This document shows, in pieces, positions 53,147 through 64,000 of a stretch of 64,000 bases of DNA. This DNA comes from Xestospongia bergquistia. Its lineage: Eukaryota; Porifera; Demospongiae; Haplosclerida; Petrosiidae. The notes under the pieces are model-generated. The model was not told the DNA's origin. It did not search any database and saw nothing but the letters and a program-made list of their open reading frames with translations. The translations under genes and the position numbers were made by a program. The stretch's first letter is position 1. Every line of letters starts with the position of its first letter. The stretch lies in NCBI GenBank assembly GCA_963965975.1, contig OZ014412.1, positions 2,792,501-2,856,500 on the forward strand, read 5' to 3'.

Positions 53147-53587
53147 ACTGAGATTATCATTACATCATTATCAAATCACTACATATTATAGTAACATACT
53201 GATAACAGTTAGTAATATAGTATATATTATATTAAAAGTTGACATAATAGTTTGTGTAGTATATATTTTATTTACTAAATAAACAGAAATTGGATAAAAG
53301 TAATACATTGTACTGTTTAATACATGTGTATTATATTAATGTATTAAGAATACAACATTCCTTGACAACAAACCATAAGTTGGAAATATAAACTACTGTA
53401 GTGATTGTATTTATTAGTTACATTCAAAACTTGAACTGAACAACATGAGCCTGTAGATATAATGTTAGCATATAATATACATATGTATAAAGGTAATAAT
53501 ATATAATATTAATTCAAAGAATTTTATGATCACCTTTCTATTTAAAAACTCAGAAAAATGAAAAAAACTATTTTTATTTCATTTTGT
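53147..53587. other. Intergenic, pieces of class I introns
   Basis: Segments 53300-53370 and 53385-53480 match R12 introns (49945-50020 and 49740-49860) in a different order, which points to repeated deletion or rearrangement. No gene is seen. Confidence 0.5.
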
Positions 53588-54771
53588 AGATCATCTTAAT
53601 TCAATTATTGTCTGGCATATTAATGGAACAATTTCTACTAACATTGAGACTGTACAACTTGGTATTATTACAAGTGGAACAGGAACTTGTCTACTAGCTA
53701 CATTTGATGTACAAAATGGTAGGTTAGAAGTAAAGAACTCAACTGCTGGAGAAGTTTGTTTTACTTGTCACTTTGTTGCTGGAAGCTGAATATAAATGTC
53801 ACAAAACAGATTTCAATAGAAATGTTACAATTAACAGAACAACAGTAGATACCAGTACTGCTAGTAAATGTGTGACAGGAATATATACCAGTAACTATAA
53901 TGTGACATTTTATGATATGGATTATAACAATGTACCATATACTACTGAGTATGCTGTAAAACTGACTAATCAATTAGTGACTGGACTATTTCCTATTCCT
54001 ACTCTAACTACTACATCAAGTGTAGCAGTTATTAATACATTGTCATTAATAACTAATGTTATATTATCATCTCCATCACCTACTACATTATGTACAAACT
54101 GTGATAATAGTAAGTTATTAATAATATTATAACAATTGAGTTCATATTATTACTACTACAGTGAGGAGTGTTCAAAGAGATCTAATAATAGGTAATACTA
54201 GTATGATAACTTCTAGTCTAGTTAACTAAATATATCACTACATATTGTAGGTAGTGTTACTGGTAGTCTAGTGGGTGTGTCAGTTCTAATACTGGTATGT
54301 ATTGTACTAGTACTTATAATGATATATAGGATAAGAAGAACTAAATCACTGAGACAAGGTAGAGTTAACTACATTTTATATACACACTCTCTTATATAAG
54401 TCACTACTAGATACTGTACAACGTCCAGTGATGACTGATATACCTCAATATGAGAATATTACTAATTATCATCATACTACTGAACTAGAGATGACCACAT
54501 GTACTGCATATGGTATGATATATTATTGACCAATAACAGTTTGTTTGTGTGTTTATATATATATATATATAGTACTGAGTAATGATCTCACTTGAGTATA
54601 ATATGTTATTACATTGTAGGTACTGTACCATCTCCTATTAATCCACTAACAGATACAGTCTCTCATCACGTTATACCTCAATATGTGAATGTAGATATCA
54701 TCACTAATACACTACCTCCTACTGAACTAGAGATGAATGCATGTGCTGCATATGGTGTGATAAAATATTAA
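53588..54771 (+). pseudogene. R14: class I pseudogene with fused Ig fragment
   Basis: An Ig fragment (53588-~53690, V-W-H-I-N-G-T, then V-Q-L-G-I-I-T) runs without an intron into the class I domain exon. The join falls a few bases before the old acceptor, whose following G is now C. The fused frame ends at a TGA near 53787, caused by a deletion that removed the S-Q-S-Q-G-C part seen in R12. Downstream exons are intact: 54162-54191, 54251-54358 (membrane span), 54411-54512 (Y-E-N-I exon) and 54620-54771 (Q-Y-V-N-V and terminal A-A-Y-G-V-I-K-Y). No signal-peptide exon is found. Confidence 0.85.
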
Positions 54772-55380
54772 ACAATACCTGATAGTCTCCATGCATTATA
54801 CTTGTAACCTTTGTTTGATAAAAGTGTGAAAGAGGGAATAATTTATTGTTTATATAACATGTTTAAAATCAAATTTCAAAGAAATATCAGTTCAATGTTA
54901 CAACTTGTTAATATTAAGAACTCCGTCATTAACAATACTACTTAGAAGTCCAGAATGGAATATCATACCCATACCAATATTGATGTATACATTCTCTTTA
55001 TAGTATTGAGTAATGATAGTAATATTAGTATACACATACCAGTATTAACCACATATTAATATATATCATATTAATCACATATTAATCTGCTACTATTAAC
55101 CACATATGGTTAGTATCTGGTCTTCATCCTCTAAATAAAGGTGTACATAATGATCAACACACTGTCACCTGACAGTAGGATCTCTCAAATAACATTGACT
55201 TAAAGTTTAAGATATTAATGTTATGACATTATGATAACATCTTAGCATTAATGTTATGACATTATGATAACATCTTAGCATTAATGTTAGGACATTAGGT
55301 CTCTTATTACATTTTGACAAAACGTGTCTTTCACATTGATATAAAAATAATACACACTATATAATTGAAAACAATTTCTT
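54772..55380. other. Convergent spacer between R14 and R15
   Basis: Closely follows the spacer between R1 and R2. A 33-bp direct repeat (TTAATGTTATGACATTATGA onward) occurs twice within 55208-55285, and a third partial copy follows. No gene is seen. Confidence 0.6.
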
Positions 55381-56318
55381 TTAATATTTTATCACACCAT
55401 ATGCAGCACATGTGATCATCTCTAGTTCAGTAGTAGGTAGTGTATTAGTGATCATATCAACATTCTCATATTGAGGTATATCTTGATGAGGGACAGTATC
55501 TGTTAGTGGATTGATAGGAGATAGTACAGTACCTACAATGGATAATACCATTTACAAACTATTCCCACTGTTAGTATTACCTTGTCTCAGTGACTTAGTT
55601 CTTCTTATCCAACATATCACTATATGTACTAGTACAGTACATACCAGTATTAGAACTGACACACCCACTAAACTACCTAGATATTACAGTAATACATTAT
55701 ACAGGATACATAATAATATAATTATATGACAACAGTTTTCATTTTGAGAGTCAACTATTTACTAACTTATAATAATATAACTACTAGTGTTTATATTATT
55801 GTCATATTTATTACCTCCTAATATATCAGCAGCTGTTATAAAACCTTTATTAACTTGTGTATCATCTATATAACATACATAGAGATATAATAATGATAAC
55901 AAATGTACTAATGATTACTTACTGGTCAAAGAGTCACATGGTTCTTTAGCAGGTAATATTGTAACCATAGAAACATAACATAATACAGTATTAGTCATTT
56001 CATGAGATGTATAAGTTGGTTCCAATCCAGTAATAGTGATATTAATAGACGATATTGCCCAGTCGTCTGATAATGTATCCTCCTCTTCAATATCATATAC
56101 ATACATATTATATATACCACTAGGTAGATCATATGTACATCCAATTACTCTACTACTACATACTGGAGAACACATCAATGATATGTTAGTACTGTAGGTA
56201 GAGGAGGTTAATAAAATGAGACAACCTTTAACAATAGCTCCTCTTATAAAATGACAGCTGTAATCATACCTGTACATTTTAATATAATAGATACTAACAA
56301 TATCAGTAGTAGCCATGT
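55381..56318 (-). pseudogene. R15: class I pseudogene lacking Ig and FN3
   Basis: Tail exon (55381-55532), membrane exon (55581-55676) and small exon (~55815-55865) are intact. The class I domain exon starts at 55923 but its beginning is deleted. At ~56263 it is joined directly to the first bases of intron 1 and then to the signal-peptide exon. The usual start codon is gone through a short deletion near 56320. The remaining frame from an internal ATG reads the leader in the wrong frame. Ig, FN3 and two further exons are missing. It is the convergent partner of R14. Confidence 0.87.
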
Positions 56319-56551
56319 TGTCTTCATACTGAGGTTATAATTATGTCATGATTACATCATTACAGACACAATGATAATACATTATATGACATATATCAGT
56401 ATATCATATATAATTTGAATAAATCTGTTTTGTTTATTTAGCATTAACATTTGTGATGTTTATGATTTATAACATTTAATATTTAAACTTGTCTATTAAG
56501 ATATTGTCAAATTGAACAACATTTTATTAACATATTAAAAACACACATACA

Positions 56552-56588
<37 letters not shown>

Positions 56589-56602
56589 CTGTAGTTAGTT
56601 AG
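56319..56602. repeat. Spacer with (GA)n microsatellite
   Basis: A GA-repeat run lies at about 56555-56584. The flank 56385-56440 resembles 34140-34190. No gene is seen. Confidence 0.7.
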
Positions 56603-58401
56603 TTATTGTCTTATAATAACACCATATGCATCACACTCCTTCATTGTTATCATGTCAGTAATATCCTCTCTCTGTTTAGTTCCTACAATAATATATCAAT
56701 GAAATATTTTATTATTTTAATATTATAGAATGATATTTAATACTTCAATGTGAATTCTATGTTAAACCCAGAACCCTAACCAATAAACACATGTTAATCA
56801 TAACTTACTATTGATATATCTTCTATAACACATGATAACTGTAACAATATTAACTAATAATGATATTACCATGACAACAGCTGATATAGTAAACAAAGTC
56901 ACTACATGTTGTAGATGATAATGATAACAGATAATATCACATAAGATATATATTACTTACCACTAATGGTAAACTCATTATTATAATATTGTAATATATC
57001 AGTAGATATGGTAGTAATAGATATAACTAGAGATAAGTATATTAATTGTTTGATAAATTTAAATAAGGATATAGTTATATACACATACAGAGCTAACTCC
57101 TCCTTTTAGAGATGTACACAAGATAAGATATATTAACAATAGTACATTATATAATGGAGGTCATTACCTGTTTATAATAGATACTTCACTAATACTATCT
57201 GTGATACTAGTAGATATCACAGTAGATGTTCTAGAAGGTTCTATAGATATTCTACCAGTGATGGTAATATCAATTAATATAACAGCTGGATAGAACATGT
57301 ATCACTGATATTACCTAGTAGTACTCCATCATATACATATAATGTCCAATTATTACCAGGAGGTATATCACTGAAACATTTAGTAAATGTAAGTTGATTA
57401 TTACGAGAGAGATCTACAATAAAATGATACCTAGCCACAATCAGATTATAATGTTTATCTCCATTTCTCATATCTAGATGTAGTTCAGTTATTTGTCTAC
57501 CATGAACAAGTTTAAATTGAAGACACAGGACATCATTTGAAGTATTCCAAACAGTGAGACCTTGTAGATCATGAGTACCTTTAAACAAACTATTAAATAT
57601 ACTTACTGGTAACTACTGGAATAGTTTGAAATATCTGTCTACTCTTATATTGTAAGTATACAAATGTATTGATCTTCTCTCTAGGAGGAAGATCAATTAC
57701 TGATATTATAGTCTTATATCCATTAGAGTCAGTGATAATAGTAACATTAGTACCGTTATAACAATAAGAAGAGTTCTTTAAATTACAACTCATCACTGTT
57801 GTATTGATAATAGGTTGAGTACAGAGTTGAGTGGACTATAAGAGAGTAAGTCATGTGACATATTGATAGATCATGTGATCACTTACTGGTATTTTAAAGT
57901 AAAAAGTCCAGTCATTGTTTAGTCGATACGTCATATGTTCACTATAGGAGGTATTAAGCATCTGTTGTATTAAATGAAACAAAATTGTCTATTAGTAAAT
58001 CAATAAAAAACAGACAATACTTTACAATATTAATTTCAAGTATGATTAAATGAATATGAATTGTGTTATTGAAATATTTATATACATTACCTGTATTAAA
58101 TATTGTAGTATTACTTTTCCATATTGCAGTCCCTGGTCCATTCATTGTAGCAATATTAGTTTGTTTAACTGTTACTGCTATAGATCCACTATAAGAAAAT
58201 ATTAGAGTATATCCAGTTAAGTTAGTAGCACACTCAAATGTCACATTATGATTGAGGTAGATATATTGTGTCTCTGGTACAATAGTGAAGATACCTATAA
58301 AATAATGTCAGTATTAACATAATACTTATATTGTACTTACTGGTAACACAAGGTATAATATACCAGCTGTAAGTTAATAGTAGGATCAGTAGACCAATCA
58401 T
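56603..58401 (-). pseudogene. R16: class IV receptor pseudogene
   Basis: Paralogue of R6. The start codon used in R6 is followed by an early TAA here; an internal ATG at 58401 could still give the leader. The Ig exon runs in frame from the first Cys region (F-E-C-A-T-N) straight into the end of the FN3 exon, so most of both domains is deleted. The next exon lacks the five bases that set its phase. In the exon corresponding to 31200-31607 one base is missing near 57291, so the frame ends soon after D-T-C-S. The class IV tail exon (56603-~56683, C-D-A-Y-G-V-I-I-R-Q) remains open. Confidence 0.85.
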
Positions 58402-61400
58402 TATACCAACACTATTAAGTAACCACACCCATCTAATATAAATGATTGTAGATATAACTACATGTTTTATACACACACATTAAATATTATTTATATTATT
58501 ATTATATTGTTATATATTATTATATTCATATGACAATTACCTTTCAATATAAACTTCATCAGAGACAGGTAATATATTAAGACATTATCATCATAACATT
58601 ATTTTTTCTCATGAATCATTTTATCTACTTTTACAAGAAATTCATTCTCTTTGTTATTATACTAGTACAGTATATAGCTATATCAGAATTGATATATACA
58701 TTAGATAGTAATACAATATTAACATACTACATTATCATAATACAATAACTATACAGTATGTATTATAGTGTATACAAAATTTAATACAATCAGTAATTGG
58801 TTATGTCGTTATCTTTTATCAACTATTATAATGATGTTTCTAACATTATAATATATTGTATCTGTAATTTTAATCTTGTAGGATGAACATCATTTAGAAT
58901 CAACATGAGAAAATTCACAGCAAGCTCTGAAGTGATTATTTGTACGTATGATGAATGATCAATGACAGATTAAAATAAATTTAAATTTATTTTAATAATT
59001 TTTAATTTTAATTATTTTGATTTTAAATAACAGATTTAAATAATAAATTTTAAATCTGTGCATGAGTGAGTATTTTATTGTGTTTTGTATATGAGTGTAA
59101 ATTGTATGTAAAAGATAGTGTTAATTTATATGTATAAACTTGTATTACAATGTATATTATCCTCAGTAAAGTATTGCTTTAAGATTACACTATAATGAGC
59201 ATGATTTATTATTATTGATAACAAATAAAATCATCATCCCTTTCAGGAAGTGAATTTATAATATAGTATCATAGTCTCTGAAATACTATAGTTATTAGAT
59301 ACATGCTAACATATTATGAAGTACTTGTAATAATAACTAAAGTAGCATTGTTTACCTAATAGTAAGTATATATTGTTTACCTGATGGTAAGTACACACTG
59401 TCTTGTAGACATAATAACATAGTGTTATTGTAAAGCATTTTAATTCCCTTTTTCAGATTGCTATATGTTACACTAAGTAGTTGACAGACATTGAGCTCAA
59501 AACTCTGTGGATGAAAACAATGACTTCGTATACATAAATCATAACTAATCTCCTGTAACAATCGATTCCCTGTACAGGAGCCAACTCAGTGCTCAAACAC
59601 AGGGTCTGATTTCACCATCATAAGAGGGAAACATTATGTATTCTCCTTTGAATGATTCTAGTTTAGTCATAGTTAGCATACTAGTATTAATTCTGTCTGA
59701 ACTCCAAAACTAGACAACATTGAAGAGAACCATCACTGGTGTGTACTTGAGACACATTGTGATGATATATGAGGTCACCAGCTGAACTATGAACCTAATC
59801 CTGTCATAACTATTGACAACAAAGTTATAAGTTATTTAACAATAATATCAGTAAATTATTATATTGATCATTGTCTCGTTATACTATATATAGTACATGT
59901 GTGTCTATAGTATATACTAATAATGGTTTAGGAGTTCAGGCAGAATTAATGTTAATGTATTAATCTTACCAAAACTAGAAATTTCAAAATCATTCATCCC
60001 CTCTTTGAAATTAGTTATATGTTGGAACAATAAGATTTTTTGAACTATCGCATGTGATAAGAATATAGCATCCATAACTTTTTTGTCAACACCATACATA
60101 TTGTGTATTTATTGACCAGCCAAGGTGAGATATCCCAATATACAAACTTCTTTTATGTTAAGTTTCAAGTGTCAGCAAAATTGTGACAATTCTTTGTGAC
60201 ACGACTAGTAAATACACATCATTACTGAGTGTACACAGTAGTTTGAACACTCTATCATTAGAGTTGAACAGTATAACATAATTAACATGTATACAATTAA
60301 TATTTGTATTATTGTTATGTTTAAAGTTGTATTCATCACATTAATACATTTCCTATACGTATGAATTTGTTTATATACAATTATTAAATGGTTTGTACTT
60401 CTTATAAGAAATATTTAATTAGTAGCTACCACTAACTGTAATGACATTTAACTACATATATTGCCATTGTATGAAAACTGAAGTATTTGACAATTTAATT
60501 TTTGACGTGATTCAGTTTTTGATATTATAACATTACACTGAAAGTTGATAATGATAAATGTTTTCTGTAGAGAGAGTTAGAAGGAGTGAAATGAAATTTA
60601 ACTTATTGGATTTTCTTTACATTATAATATACTATAGTCCTTGTTGTGATCATTGGAGTATTGACTAGTGAATTATAAATTATTTCAGGAGGATATTGAT
60701 TACTAGTGAATAGTGTGTCAGGAGAAAAACTTTGTGGCAGACAAAGTTCACTAGTAATTAAAAATAATCCATTAACTATAACTAAATTGTATATATATAT
60801 ATATAGATATATGTTGTAATAGTATAGTGTAATTAATTATTATATTAATGTTACTATAGTATAAAACAAAGTATTATATAGACATTTATGATTTGTATGC
60901 ATAATATATAACTCTGTTATTAAAATAAGGGTGTGGTTGAAAAGGTCAATGGAATTTAATACTTGTCAGGACAAGGTTTGTACACTGTAGTACATACCTT
61001 ATCTCTAAAGAAAGTACTCACACTTTAGTCAATACATATTAGATACCATATTAATAATAATATTTCAATAATAGGTTTAAACTTCAAAACAAACATCACC
61101 TGGAAATTATCACACTTCAGCATTTGGAGTCATCAGGTAACAGTTTTAAGTAATTCACTTTATGTAGTTATCTATACACTATAAATATTGATTAGTTGAT
61201 TTAACTAATATATGATTACACAGGTTGTATATGTAAAAAGTAAACACAATACTATTTTAATTACTAATGTACTATGAAATTGATGGTTATATAGCTACAT
61301 TAACAATAGTATATTAACAATATTATGTTTACTTTTTTTGACAAAAATAAGTTTGCAATTGCAACCTACATAACCAAATAATGGTTAAATCAACCAATCA

Positions 61401-62080
61401 ATTTTTATAATGGTATATAAGAGTAAAAGAATTGGATGTTATATAATCATATATAATCATATATTGGTTAAATCAACCAATAATTTTTAACAGTGACATT
61501 CGTACTAGCATACTAATACTAATTCTTACTAATAAGTTCAAACTTCAAAGCAAACATTGTCAGCAAAGTGGCACACTACAGTGTTTGGTGTTTATCAGGT
61601 AATAGTTTTAAGTCATTCACTCTATGTAGTTACACTGTAAACATTGATTGGTTGATTTAACTAATATATGATTATACAAGTTGTATATGTAAATATAGCA
61701 TAATTTTTCTTATTAATGTATTATGGTTATGTAGCAGCTACGTAATCAGTAATACATTAGTAATGAAAACTGTATTATGATTACTTTTTTTACAAAAAAA
61801 TAAGTCTGCAATAGCATCTTGTGTAACCAAATAATGGTTAAATTAACCAATTAATTTTTACAGTGTATATATGAGAATAAAGGAATTGGATATGATATGT
61901 TTACAATTGAAATGAAATTGACTGTTTATTTAACTACATAAGTAGAAATACATTAGCAGCAAACAGCATTATACTTATGTTACAGTATTATGCTTACCTT
62001 TTTGATCAAAATATGTTTGTTACAAGCAACTTATATACCCGTATATTGGTTAAATCAACCAATCAGTTTTAATAGTGGTA
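58402..62080. other. Gene-poor region with direct repeats
   Basis: No coding exon is supported. The segment 59573-59940 recurs diverged at 63712-64000. The segment 61077-61400 recurs at 61547-61870. The motif GGTTAAATCAACCAAT and its reverse complement are repeated several times between 61190 and 62060. Confidence 0.6.
61077..61870. repeat. ~320-bp direct repeat, two diverged copies
   Basis: Copies at about 61077-61400 and 61547-61870 share long stretches, such as GTTGATTTAACTAATATATG and the following GTTGTATATGTAAA. They contain short inverted pieces (GGTTAAATCAACCAAT) near one end. No coding potential is seen. The repeat may be a non-autonomous mobile element, but no terminal repeats with target duplication were identified. 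Confidence 0.6.
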
Positions 62081-62084
62081 TTGT

Positions 62085-62722
62085 TACTAACATTATATAC
62101 AGTATGTATACAGTACTGGCTAATAACATTATATATAGTATGTATATGGTACTGGCTAATAATATGATATACAGTACTGGCTAATAATATGATATATAGT
62201 ATGTATACAGTACTGGCTAATAACATTATATATAGTATGTATACAGTACTGACTAATAATATGATATATAGTATGTATACAGTACTGGCTAATAACATTA
62301 TATATAGTATGTATACAATACTGGCTAATAACATTATATATAGTATATATACAGTACTGGCTAATAATATGATATATAGTATGTATACAGTACTGACTAA
62401 TAATATGATATATAGTATGTATACAGTACTGACTAATAATATGATATATAGTATGTATACAGTACTGACTAATAATATGATATATAGTATGTATACAGTA
62501 TTGGCTAGTAACATTATATATAGTATGTATACAGTACTGGCTAATAATATGATATATAGTATGTATACAGTACTGACTAATAATATGATATATAGTATGT
62601 ATATAATACTGGCTAGTAACATTATATATAGTAAGTACATAGTACTGGCTAATAATATGATATATAGTATGTATACAGTATTGGCTAGTAACATTATATA
62701 TAGTAAGTACATAGTACTGGCT
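62085..62722. repeat. 36-bp minisatellite, about 17 copies
   Basis: The unit is ATATGATATATAGTATGTAT followed by ACAGTACTGGCTAATA, with alternate forms (GACT for GGCT, ACATT for ATATG, TTAT). One unit near 62160 is shorter. The period is a multiple of three, so several frames on both strands stay open over 500-660 bases. These open frames are products of the repeat and not genes. Confidence 0.95.
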
Positions 62723-64000
62723 GTATGAACTCAGCAATAGGCTGAATAAAACTCCAACCAACACATGAGATCAAGGAAATAGCTTCATTTGATGTTGATA
62801 AGTTATAACAACTGGGAAAATCCTGTTATGATAGTTGATTACACCATTCACCTCCTGTTGCTACATACTATAGAGTTTATGTAAACAAATTAATTCATAT
62901 ACTGAATATATGGGTGTTCCCAAGTGTTTTTAAGAATAGTCATATTGTACTGTTATCAATTTCTCATGCACTATAGTCCTTTTTATACTATATAGATACA
63001 CCTTTTATATAATGTTTCTGAATCTGGTGCTCTAATTATCCCAGAGACTAAGCTTGAGTTACAAACTTTGACATTGGTAAGAATATAACAATCTTTTTTC
63101 ATACACAATGTACATGTTTAAATAATGTGAAAGAGCATAAAGAAAACAGTTTCATTCCAAATTTTTTAAGCATAAATATATAAAGAGGAAAAAAATTAAA
63201 GCCCCTAATTTTGGCCACTATGGCATTACTGTGCTCATACTAGCCAGCACTGTTTGACTTAGCTAATTTCCATTCAGTCCAGAGTTACAAAAATTACCTT
63301 TGTGTTTATAAAATAGTGGACAGTCTGAATAGTGAGTAACAGCTGTATAGCTTGGGAAAATCCTGTTATGATAGTTGCAGTCACCTCTTGTTACTACATA
63401 CTATAGAGTTCATTTAGACATTCTAATTTATATATTGAATAGGTATTCAGTATTAAGAGAGTAGTCATAGATATAGTACACCTATTGTACTGTAATCAGA
63501 TTCTCATGTACTATAGCCTTGTTTATACTATATAATTAAAATTAAGAATCAATAGAAGGACAGTTCTATTGCTGACAGTTCTAAAGATTATGTGTACATT
63601 TGTTAGTAATAATATATCACTGTATTGTATGTATTACAATTATCTTGTGTACAATATACAGAGCTATGAATGTACACACCTATATTATATTACATTATAT
63701 CTAGGAGGACATTTCCTATACAGGAGCCAATTCAGTGCACATACACTGGGTCTAGTCCACTGTCATAGGAGGGAAAGACTATCCTCCTCTGAATGATTTT
63801 GGTTTAAAAATAGTTGATGTCCTAGTATTAACTCTGTCTGAACTCCTAAACTAGACAACATCGAAGAGAACCATGTCGTAACCAATTACAACAAAGTTAC
63901 AAGCTATTTAATGATAATGTAAGTAAATTATTATATTGATCAATGTTTTATTACACTATATGTAGTACATGTATATCTGGGGTATATACTAATAATGGTT
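62723..64000. other. Gene-poor end region with repeats
   Basis: The segment 62815-62995 recurs diverged at 63355-63530 (both start GGGAAAATCCTGTTATGATA). The end, 63712-64000, recurs at 59573-59940. No gene is seen. Confidence 0.6.

Noticed and set aside
55208..55285. Possible CRISPR-like direct repeat
   Set aside because: Only two to three adjacent copies without unique spacers, in a eukaryotic context; it is a simple tandem duplication.
58900..59060. AT-rich palindromic stretch that might be an origin or scaffold site
   Set aside because: Low-complexity A/T runs produce such palindromes by chance; nothing else supports a function.
62050..62764. Long open frames of ~180-220 codons on both strands
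   Set aside because: They are created by the 36-bp minisatellite; composition is a 12-residue repeat with no domain.

Overview
The window is AT-rich eukaryotic DNA with many short GT-AG introns and extracellular-type domains (Ig, FN3, SRCR, EGF). It looks like an invertebrate animal. The very short introns and the lineage-specific Ig/FN3/SRCR receptors suggest a demosponge such as Amphimedon, but that is inference and no search was run. Gene models below were built by eye from splice signals, intron phase and comparison between paralogues inside the window.

Region 1 (1-9.6 kb, plus strand): two paralogous genes share a ~465-residue secreted module of unknown fold with an R-S-K-R furin-type site. 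One copy follows an Ig exon, the other follows a membrane region and an EGF exon. Relics of an unidentified cysteine-rich gene and a 210-bp MITE lie between and after them.

Region 2 (9.6-11.7 kb, minus): a complete two-domain SRCR membrane receptor.

Region 3 (12.5-58.4 kb): a dense cluster of at least sixteen Ig/FN3 receptor genes, pseudogenes and fragments (called R1-R16 here). They share one plan: signal-peptide exon, Ig exon, FN3 exon, a small phase 1-to-0 exon (77 nt in most copies), more extracellular exons, TM exon, tyrosine-containing tail. Four classes are seen. Class I (R1, R2, R7, R11-R15) has a C-x2-C domain and a Y-x-N / AYGVI tail. Class II (R3, R8) has a long tail with ITIM-type motifs and three GDYSV(L/I) repeats. 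Class III (R4, R5, R9) has a short tail ending AYGYI. Class IV (R6, R16) ends AYGVII. R10 is a 3' fragment. R1, R2, R4, R6, R9, R11, R13 and a truncated secreted form, R12, keep open reading frames. R3 and R8 are open apart from one unresolved splice link. R5, R7, R14, R15 and R16 are broken. A ~7-kb block has been duplicated (16.2-23.3 and 33.0-39.8 kb), and class I genes also form convergent inverted pairs.

Region 4 (58.4-64 kb): no gene recognised; it holds direct repeats and a 36-bp minisatellite.

Taken together, region 3 resembles a fast-evolving birth-and-death receptor cluster with tyrosine-motif signalling tails, as in known invertebrate allorecognition or immune receptor complexes. 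The allorecognition role is a hypothesis.
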